NCBI GenBank assembly: GCA_016708785.1
Contig: JADJFC010000004.1
Span: forward strand, 62,001 to 126,000
From: Bacteroidota bacterium
GTDB lineage: Bacteria > Bacteroidota > Bacteroidia > AKYH767-A > 2013-40CM-41-45
Length of the DNA stretch: 64,000 bases
Reading direction: 5' to 3'
Below the pieces are notes generated by a model. It ran no database searches, had not been told where the DNA came from, and saw nothing but the letters and a program-made list of their open reading frames with translations. The position numbers and the translations under genes are program-made. This document shows positions 58,062 through 64,000 of the stretch, piece after piece (positions within the stretch are counted from its first letter, which is position 1; each line of letters starts with the position of its first letter).

Positions 58062-58418
58062 TCAAGCGAAAATTTTTGGTAAGAAAATTATACACCCAAT
58101 AATAGCAGAAACAAATGAAACCACCAAAACGGCAGCTGCTGCAATATCCTTTGCTTGTCCTGCACGTTCATTTCTTTCCGGCATGGCCAGATCGACATTG
58201 ATTTCAATCGATGTATTGATCAATTCAGCTCCAATCACAGAGCTTATGCAGAATAATAGAATGCATAATTCCAAAGAAGATATTTTCAATGCAAAAGCGG
58301 TTATCAATACAACTAATGCTGCAAAGAAATGAAAGCGCATATTGAACTGACTACGAAATGTTGTTGCTATTCCTTTGGAAGCAAATGAAAAACTTCTTGC
58401 AAATTTTTTCAAGATCAC
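58062..58418 (-). CDS. dgkA: Diacylglycerol/undecaprenol kinase DgkA-type
   Basis: 118 residues, three membrane helices, with the family segments ARSFSFASKGIATTFRSQFNMRFHFFAALVV and GAELINTSIEINVDLAMPERNERAGQAKDIAAAAVLV. The Glu/Asn in AELINTSIE and the KD in AGQAKDIAAAA are active-site residues. Phosphorylates lipid alcohols for recycling. Its stop is two bases from the SUI1 start. Confidence 0.93.
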   Translation of the reverse strand: MILKKFARSFSFASKGIATTFRSQFNMRFHFFAALVVLITAFALKISSLELCILLFCISSVIGAELINTSIEINVDLAMPERNERAGQAKDIAAAAVLVVSFVSAIIGCIIFLPKIFA

Positions 58419-58423
58419 TTATT

Positions 58424-59299
58424 TTATTTTGATACTATAATATTCAAAGAAAGCGGATTCATTTTTATTGCAATGTCTCCTTCCATTACTACAGGTTCGC
58501 CATCGATATGTCCTTTCAAAATTCCTTCATTCCTAACAGTAATTTCTTTGGCTCTTAAACGATCAAAGAACTTTGAATTATGAATTGTATTGTTCATCAT
58601 TCTATAGATGAGATGCGGCGCAACATATACAGGAAATTTACGGACGATTGAAATGTCGATTATTCCATCTTGAACGTCTGCAAACGGAGCTATGACGGCA
58701 TTATTACCGAACTGTGATGAATTTGCGAAGGTGAGGAGGAAGCTATTAATATGATACTCTTTCTTGTCTGCAAAAATCTTAAAAAATATTGGTTTGAACT
58801 TTGAAAATTCCGCCAATACCAATTTTACATAGGTAGAATATCCTCTTGTCCCGGCTGTAGAAAACAAATGAGCGATATGTGCGTCAAATCCAATACCAAA
58901 GGTGCCCAGACAAAATCGGTCGTTAATCATAAGCGAATCAACTAATTCCGGTCGGCCGGTATTTATTAACTCAACCGATTTCTTAAAATCGACAGGAATT
59001 TTCATGTGCCTGGCCATTCCATTTCCGGAACCGGTCGGAATAATGGCTAATGCTGTTTTCGTCCCAACTAATCCTTTCCCTACTTCATTTGCTGATCCAT
59101 CGCCACCAACAGAAACTACAATTTCATAGCCGGAAGAAGCTGCTTCACGAGCTAATTCAGTTGCATGTCCCGGAGCTTTTGTAAATATGATCTCAATTTC
59201 AAACACGGTTTTGTCGATGATAGAATCTATCCAGTTAACAAAGTTTTGTTTGTTTGCAGTCCCTGATTTAGGATTAATAATAAATCGAATTTTTTTCAT
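58424..59299 (-). CDS. Lipid kinase of the diacylglycerol kinase catalytic-domain family
   Basis: 291 residues, YegS/DgkB-like: FIINPKSGTANK at the start, SVGGDGSANEVGKGL (nucleotide GGDGT-like motif with Ser for Thr), IPTGSGNGMARH, and the C-terminal HIDGEPVVMEGDIAIKMNP. Soluble enzyme phosphorylating diacylglycerol or a related lipid. Co-directional with dgkA, 5 bases apart, so both lipid kinases are in one operon. Confidence 0.9.
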   Translation of the reverse strand: MKKIRFIINPKSGTANKQNFVNWIDSIIDKTVFEIEIIFTKAPGHATELAREAASSGYEIVVSVGGDGSANEVGKGLVGTKTALAIIPTGSGNGMARHMKIPVDFKKSVELINTGRPELVDSLMINDRFCLGTFGIGFDAHIAHLFSTAGTRGYSTYVKLVLAEFSKFKPIFFKIFADKKEYHINSFLLTFANSSQFGNNAVIAPFADVQDGIIDISIVRKFPVYVAPHLIYRMMNNTIHNSKFFDRLRAKEITVRNEGILKGHIDGEPVVMEGDIAIKMNPLSLNIIVSK

Positions 59300-59307
59300 G
59301 ACAAAAT

Positions 59308-61174
59308 TTAACGGACTATCATTTTATTGTTGATGAGAGCGGAGTTATAGTTCTGGATAAATGCATTTAATTTCAAATGCATTTGTGATGAATCAGGCGC
59401 AAGTTGATCTTTTATTGTGTCGTCTGCAAATTGGTAGTATTCATTTTTACCTGCGTAATCGGTAATAAAAGTATAATTACTTTCAATATACTGATAAGTA
59501 TCATTCAAATATGTAATGGCATATCCTGATCTATTTTTGTCAAATGTATTTTGCCCGAATGCAAAATAAGTACTGTCATAATTCAAATAACCCATAATCG
59601 ATGGGAGTATATCGATTTGCTGACAAGTCTTATTATTTTTTCCTTGCAAATTATCTGCTGGCATAAAAAGAGCAATGGAATCGAATACATGCCTTGTCTA
59701 TTTTGATAATATGGACTGTCAGATGTTGCAGTGTGATCTGCTGTAATCACAAATAACGTGTTTTTAAACCAAGGTAGAGTGGAAGCTTGTTCGAAAAAAA
59801 TCTTCAGAGAATGATCAGCGTAACGTATGCTTTTATGAATTGGCAATGTGCCTTTTTCAAATGTACTTTCATATTTTTTCGGTATTTCATACGGATGATG
59901 TGAGGAAAGCGTAAAGATGGTTGCGAAGAAAGGGTTATCAATTTTCGTCAACTCTTCGGTTGTTCGTTTCAAAAATGGTTCATCATAAATTCCCCAACTT
60001 CCATCAAAATCACTATCATCATTATATTCCTGTGCGCCCAAAATATCTATTGTAGCCCGTTGCTTTGCGAAATTATCGAAACCCATTGTTCCATTTGTTC
60101 CACCATGAAAAAGATAGTCTTTAGTTCTTTTTATTTAACAATGATGCAATTGATGTCAAAGTGTTACCTGCATATGCTGAGGTAATAAAAGGCTCTGATA
60201 ACAGTGATGGAATTCCGGCAAGTATAGCCGGGATACCTTCAATAGACCGTTTGGCATTTGCATAAGACTGAGTGCAATCGTATGATTGACCGATCAACGA
60301 ATCAAGAAAAGGCGTATATCCTTTGCCTTTGTTATAATGACCGATGTATTCTTTGCCAAAACTTTCAAGGATGATCAATACAACATTCAAATCTCTGAAA
60401 GCAGAATCTGTAGGCAAATGAATGGTTGGAGAAATTTGCTCAGCTTGATCCTTACTCATAAAGTTTTTTTCTTCCAGAACATTCTTCCCAAATGTTTTTA
60501 CGTAGGTGAATGGCGTATTTAAGATAAGTGGAGTGCAGGTAGAGTTTCCATACTGTGTTGCACTAATGATTGTAAGAGGTTTAAATTGTATTCCACCTCG
60601 GAAACCAATCACAAACAAACCTATAAAATAGATCAGAAAGTAAATCGGCCGACTAGGAGCGTCTGAATTTATTATTGAAAAGGAATTTAATTGGACAGAT
60701 GGTTTCGTCGGATAAAATCGTTGCAATGTATACCACATTGCAAACAGAATCAATAATACATACCAGAAATCTCCGATCATTTTCGGGACTGTATTTGTAA
60801 AATCATGTCCAAAGAAATTACTTTGAAGACATCTGCTGTTGCTCTCTTAGCAGTAAATTGAAAAGCGAAAAGTCAATAGCATTCAACAGGATTGCTATAC
60901 TATTGATCAGAATGAAAAGAAATTTATAAATAGCACTTATAATTTACTTTGAAAAATCTTCTCGGGAGAAAATGCAAGAAGATAATAGGAGTATTGGTGA
61001 TGACGATGGCAGTGATGTCGAAACGAATTCCAAAAAAAGACTTTGATAGATCAGAAAAACTAACTGCTGTAAAATAATCGAAATTGAAAAAGTAAAAAAT
61101 AATCTGCAGAATGTATAAATAATCAACAATAGCCAAGGCGCTTGATAAGTAGAGAAGTATAGCTGCTTTTTCAC
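59308..61174 (-). pseudogene. LTA synthase-family sulfatase-like protein, about seven frameshifts
   Basis: The expected protein of about 620 residues can be followed from GTG 61174 (KKQLYFSTYQAPW) through membrane helices, NAIDFSLF, FTAKRATADVFKVIS and GHDFTNTVPKMIGDFWYV into the catalytic domain: LNVVLIILESFGKEYIG, SYANAKRSIEGIPAILAGIP with the nucleophile Ser, TLSSHHPYEIP, VITADHTA and SIPLLFFMP. Frames change at about 61094-61099, 60938-60945, 60861-60864, 60811-60813, 60127-60132 and 59665-59669, mostly in A/T runs. Residues of every domain survive, so error is possible, but the density is far higher than in other genes. Family members transfer glycerol-phosphate or phosphoethanolamine groups. 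Confidence 0.78.
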
Positions 61175-61247
61175 AATTCATTGCGCAAATGTAAAATAAA
61201 AAAAGCCAACTACCTTGAGTGGCCTTTTAAATAAATAATTTTAATAA

Positions 61248-61927
61248 TTATCTGGTAAGATATTCTAAATTAACATCGTTGTTTGTCCCATCATTCAATT
61301 GAAAGAATAACTTTTAAAAAGTTGATATGTTCAGTGTAAGTTAGCAGGATGTAAGAATCAAAGGGTTTGAAGTAACTGCACAAGGAGTAATGATAGGTTC
61401 CGAGGTTAGCATAACCTGATCAAGAATTTCAAGATTTGCATCTGCGAAATTTCTTCAAGAAGAAAGGTGCTTCCAAATCACCGAAACCAGTAAATTGAAT
61501 CTTTATTTAATGTCTTGAACAATAGTTGCAGTGTATTAACAGTTTGAAATGTATGAAGAATCAGTAATAGTATAAGATCCTGCAAACTTTTCGAGCATCA
61601 TTTACAACTCTAACTGTACGAACAGCTGAAGCTAAATTACCTGCTTCATCAGAAACAGAATAAGTAATTGTATAAACACCTTTGTTTAATTAAGATCCAC
61701 CGTACCACTAACAGAAACTTTTGCTGTAATTGTTCCATCTTCTTCATCTGTTGCTGTATAGCCAGGTTCAACCCAAGCTGCATTTCCTCCGGCAACAGAA
61801 GGTAATGAATAAGTTTCATCTGATCCTGTCAATGCAATTAAAGGTGAAGTTGTGTCATCTTTTGAACAACCTGTAAAAATTGCATCCGAAAGCCAACGAC
61901 AAAATTCCCAATTTCATTTTTTTTCAT
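61248..61927 (-). pseudogene. Broken lipoprotein with an Ig-like (DUF5011-type) domain
   Basis: This stretch has no long open frame, but the minus strand reads as pieces of one protein. It has a Lys-rich start with ATG 61927 or 61917, GILSLAFG, a lipobox piece IFTGCSKDDTT, then TGSDETYSLPSVAGGNAAWVEPGYTATDEEDGTITAKV...NKGVYTITYSVSDEAGN, a typical Ig-like/HYR-like module, KFAGSYTITDSSYISNC, FTGFGDLE, and the end NDGTNNDVNLEYLTR with stop at 61250-61248. At least four indels and two in-frame stops are needed. Either a decayed gene or a very error-rich stretch, next to the equally damaged LTA synthase gene. Confidence 0.65.
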
Positions 61928-61997
61928 TTTTTTTTTTTTGGTTTGAGCACAAAGATAACATCTTTAACTTTATTGCAAAAAAAATTTGAAATGGTAT

Positions 61998-62025
61998 TTT
62001 GATTTAAAATAAAATTCTACATTTG
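61998..62025 (+). promoter_or_regulatory. Promoter of the first Ala-rich lipoprotein gene
   Basis: TTTG at 61998-62001, 16-base spacer, TACATTTG at 62018-62025; the ATG follows 32 bases later. Good match to the Bacteroidota pattern, with a slightly short spacer. Confidence 0.55.
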
Positions 62026-62056
62026 GCACGTTAATTCTATCAAGAAAATAAGCAAT

Positions 62057-62406
62057 ATGAAAAAATTACTCGTTTATGTCTTTGCAGCAAGTTTATTAGT
62101 TGCATGTGGACCAAGCGCTGAAGAAAAAGCAGCTGCTGAAAAATGCGTCAAGATTCTATCCAATCAGTAATGGATAAAATGGCAGCTGATTCTATGGCTG
62201 CAGTACAAGCTGCGGCTGAGCAAGCTCGCATCGATTCGTTGGCTGCTGTTGCTACTGCAGATTCTTTAGCAAAAGCTGAAGCCGCTGCAAAAAAAGCAAC
62301 TGCATCTAAACCAAAACCTAAGTCAAACGGACAAAAGCCGACTCCTCCTGGACAAGCAAAACCGGGTGAAGCACCAAAAGTTGGTCAGAAAAAGCCAGGG
62401 AAATAA
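62057..62406 (+). CDS. Small Ala-rich lipoprotein, one frameshift
   Basis: The start MKKLLVYVFAASLLVACGPS is a lipoprotein signal with lipobox LVAC, followed by AEEKAAAEK. The frame then stops. One more A in the run 62139-62143 gives EKMRQDSIQSVMDKMAADSMAAV and about 115 residues in all: a long Ala/Glu/Asp helix, then a Lys/Pro-rich tail (KPKPKSNGQKPTPPGQAKPG). The helix and basic-Pro end could reach or bind peptidoglycan, as Lpp-like proteins do, but this is inference. A related gene follows at 62604. Confidence 0.72.
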
Positions 62407-62445
62407 GAACCAATAGATCAACACATTATATTAAGTTCTCAAATA

Positions 62446-62490
62446 TTCCAGTTTATTGGATTTTTTGTACAAAAATGCAATAAACTGGAA
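62446..62490 (+). terminator. Perfect 13-base stem hairpin after the first Ala-rich lipoprotein
   Basis: TTCCAGTTTATTG (62446-62458) pairs fully with CAATAAACTGGAA (62478-62490) around a 19-base loop containing TTTTTT. TTTCTTTG follows the stem. Likely transcript end or 3' protective stem. Confidence 0.6.
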
Positions 62491-62500
62491 TTTCTTTGAC

Positions 62501-62509
62501 TTATCCACA
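62501..62509 (+). other. Perfect DnaA-box match
   Basis: TTATCCACA is the exact nine-base DnaA-box consensus. Only one copy is seen in this gap and no other origin features (clustered boxes, dnaA/dnaN genes) are nearby, so it is not an origin. It lies about 33 bases upstream of the -33 element of the next lipoprotein gene. Confidence 0.3.
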
Positions 62510-62541
62510 GACAAATTGTTAATCATTTTTTCAATTATCTT

Positions 62542-62570
62542 TTTGATTATTGAAAAATATGTTACTTTTG
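62542..62570 (+). promoter_or_regulatory. Promoter of the second Ala-rich lipoprotein gene
   Basis: TTTG at 62542-62545, 17-base spacer, TACTTTTG at 62563-62570, then GCGCCC as in the tRNA-Arg promoter region; ATG 34 bases downstream. Confidence 0.65.
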
Positions 62571-62603
62571 CGCCCATTAAATAAACAAACCTAAAAAAAT
62601 ACA

Positions 62604-62822
62604 ATGAAAAAAGTTCTCTCTATTTTGTTAGCTGCTGGTTTCGTAGCTATCGTTGCTTGTGGTCCTAGCGCAGAAGAAAAAGCTGCTGCTGAAAAAGCAG
62701 TTCAAGATTCAATCGCTGCTGCTGAACAAGCTGCTGCTGCAACTCAATCAGCAATGATGGATTCAGCTGCTGCAATGGCAACTGACTCTACAGCTGTTGT
62801 AGCTGATTCTACAAAGAATTAA
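62604..62822 (+). CDS. Small Ala-rich lipoprotein, paralogue of the preceding one
   Basis: 72 residues: signal with lipobox VAC (MKKVLSILLAAGFVAIVACG), then PSAEEKAAAEKAVQDSIAAAEQ, identical over CGPSAEEKAAAEK to the upstream protein although codons differ. The rest is an Ala/Asp/Ser/Thr-rich helix (MMDSAAAMATDSTAV) without the Pro-rich tail. Strong promoter and terminator suggest an abundant single-gene transcript, as for structural lipoproteins. Confidence 0.75.
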   Translation: MKKVLSILLAAGFVAIVACGPSAEEKAAAEKAVQDSIAAAEQAAAATQSAMMDSAAAMATDSTAVVADSTKN

Positions 62823-62843
62823 TTCTTTCGTCGAAAAAATTAA

Positions 62844-62876
62844 AGAGGCTTTTCCAACGAAGAGCCTCTTTTTTTA
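62844..62876. terminator. Intrinsic terminator shared by convergent genes
   Basis: AGAGGCT (62844-62850) pairs with AGCCTCT (62863-62869), followed by T seven times; on the other strand AAAGA bases make a weaker tail. It ends the lipoprotein transcript and lies 22 bases from the stop of the minus-strand gene. Confidence 0.85.
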
Positions 62877-62897
62877 TGCTTTATCTTTTCCTGTGAA

Positions 62898-63053
62898 TTA
62901 TTTTGAAACGGCCTTTTCAGGTGTTTTCCCAACAACATCACACTTTTCACAACCTGATTGCTTCTTACCTTTCATCTGAAGATAGATCTTTCTGATGATG
63001 AAAAACACAGCGGCCGCAAAAAATCCAATAACTACCCACAACTGAATGTCCAT
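62898..63053 (-). CDS. FeoB-associated-type Cys-rich membrane protein
   Basis: ATG 63053 gives 51 residues: MDIQLWVVIGFFAAAVFFIIRKIYLQMKG, one membrane helix with a basic end, then KKQSGCEKCDVVGK with a CxxC pair. This is the pattern of the small proteins often found beside FeoB iron transporters. No feo genes lie in the window, so the link to iron uptake is by family resemblance only. A longer in-frame start upstream has no support. Confidence 0.7.
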   Translation of the reverse strand: MDIQLWVVIGFFAAAVFFIIRKIYLQMKGKKQSGCEKCDVVGKTPEKAVSK

Positions 63054-63120
63054 AACAAGAATTCTTTTTACAAAGATAGAAAGCAATTTTGGATAATTTT
63101 GCCAGCACAAATTTGATCGT

Positions 63121-64000
63121 ATGAATTTCAATAGAAATGGCATTTCCGACGAAATGCTTAAAAATATATACTAAGAACTCCTTAAGCCCAGACTTATTGA
63201 AGAGAAAATGCTCGTTTTATTGCGTCAAGGCAAAATTGCGAAGTGGTTCTCCGGAATCGGTCAGGAAGCTATTTCGGTTGGATGCGGACTGGCTTTGAAC
63301 CCTGATGAGTACATTCTTCCTATGCATCGCAATTTGGGTGTGTTCACAACGCGACATATTCCGTTAAATCGATTATTCTCCCAATGGCAGGGAAAGCTAG
63401 GTGGTTTTACCAAAGGCCGCGACAGGTCATTCCATTTCGGTACACAGGAATTCAAGATCATCGGTATGATCTCTCATCTTGGACCGCAACTTGGAGTTGC
63501 AGATGGAATCGCTCTTGCTAATCTAATCCGAAAGGAGAAAAAAGTAACTGCTGTATTCTCCGGCGATGGCGGCAGCAGTGAAGGTGATTTCCACGAAAGT
63601 CTGAACGTGGCTGCTGTATGGAATTTACCTGTCATATTCGTGATCGAAAACAACGGTTACGGACTTTCAACTCCTTCCAACGAACAATTCAAGATGAAAC
63701 AATTCATCGATAAAGGAATTGGGTACGGAATGGAAGCTGTGCAGATCGACGGAAATAATATCCTCGAAACCTATTCAACATTCCTAAAGCTGGCCGAATC
63801 AATTCGTGAGAATCCAAGACCTGTCCTCCTTGAATGTTTGACATTCAGAATGCGTGGACATGAAGAAGCTTCAGGCACTAAATATGTGCCTCAAGAACTC
63901 TTTGACATGTGGGGTAAGAAGGATCCAGTCAACAATTACGAGAATTACCTGCTTAAAGAAAAAGTTATTGATGAGGCATTTATCGCATTGACTCGTAGAG
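63121..64000 (+). CDS. Thiamine-dependent 2-oxoacid dehydrogenase E1 (alpha part; cut by window edge), in-frame stop TAA
   Basis: From ATG 63121 the reading is MNFNRNGISDEMLKNIY, TAA (63172-63174), then ELLKPRLIEEKMLVLLRQGKI in the same frame, open to base 64000. E1-alpha marks: KWFSGIGQEAISVGCGLAL, the TPP motif GDGGSSEGDFHESLNVAAVWNLPVIFVIENNGYGLST, and FRMRGHEEASG. In relatives the stop position is an ordinary residue in the first helix, so one base change (for example AAA to TAA) explains it. Bacteroidota often fuse alpha and beta parts of the branched-chain or pyruvate enzyme; whether this is so here lies beyond the edge. Confidence 0.88.

Overview
The window is about 64 kb of AT-rich chromosomal DNA from a member of the Bacteroidota, most like the Chitinophagales/Sphingobacteriia group. 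Supporting signs are two type IX secretion (T9SS) cargo proteins with type A and type B sorting domains, PKD and SprB repeats, a LytS/LytTR pair beside a TonB-dependent receptor with a CarboxypepD_reg-like domain, an ECF sigma/anti-sigma/Spy-like cluster, BshA (bacillithiol), a split transketolase, and promoters of the TTTG...TAnnTTTG type. No phage, insertion sequence, CRISPR array or rRNA was seen.

Layout. 1-13.2 kb: T9SS type A protein cut by the left edge (minus), SAM hydroxide adenosyltransferase plus ABM-fold protein (minus), then phoH-purC-RsmB-like methyltransferase and a giant TPR/PD40/CRD/SPOR cell-envelope protein (plus). 13.3-20.6 kb: clpS, an M48-type lipoprotein lacking its HEXXH segment, tRNA-Arg(ACG), a dihaem cytochrome c, an ABC-2 export operon, a DEAD-box helicase with a cold-shock gene, and a CpcT-like protein. 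20.7-25.9 kb: TonB receptor, sensor kinase, SDR protein, LytTR regulator. 26-33.7 kb: glmM and a cysteine desulfurase (plus) face a six-gene minus run: transketolase N, VWA protein, transketolase C, ECF sigma, anti-sigma, Spy-like. 33.8-52.8 kb: S4 protein, AI-2E exporter family, OstA-like protein, class A-like serine hydrolase, priA, PKD-rich T9SS type B protein, tpiA-prmA, a 1,500-residue uncharacterised exported protein, plsY, and a membrane/TPR protein. 52.9-64 kb: GH3-serine hydrolase fusion, bshA, hemJ, SUI1-like factor, dgkA, lipid kinase, a badly broken LTA-synthase-like gene, a broken Ig-like lipoprotein, two related Ala-rich lipoproteins, a FeoB-associated-type small protein, and a dehydrogenase E1 gene cut by the right edge.

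Two features run through the whole window. First, at least twenty recognisable reading frames are broken, nearly always by one base in an A/T run, and three more carry an in-frame stop. This looks like residual long-read error rather than mass pseudogenisation, so broken genes are annotated over their full reconstructed span. Second, gene 3' ends are followed by several families of short-period, stop-codon-rich repeats that form large inverted repeats, often beginning at the stop codon itself and favouring convergent gene pairs. These repeats, the PorE-like protein with SPOR domains in place of OmpA, and the HEXXH-deleted M48 protein are the most unusual items.
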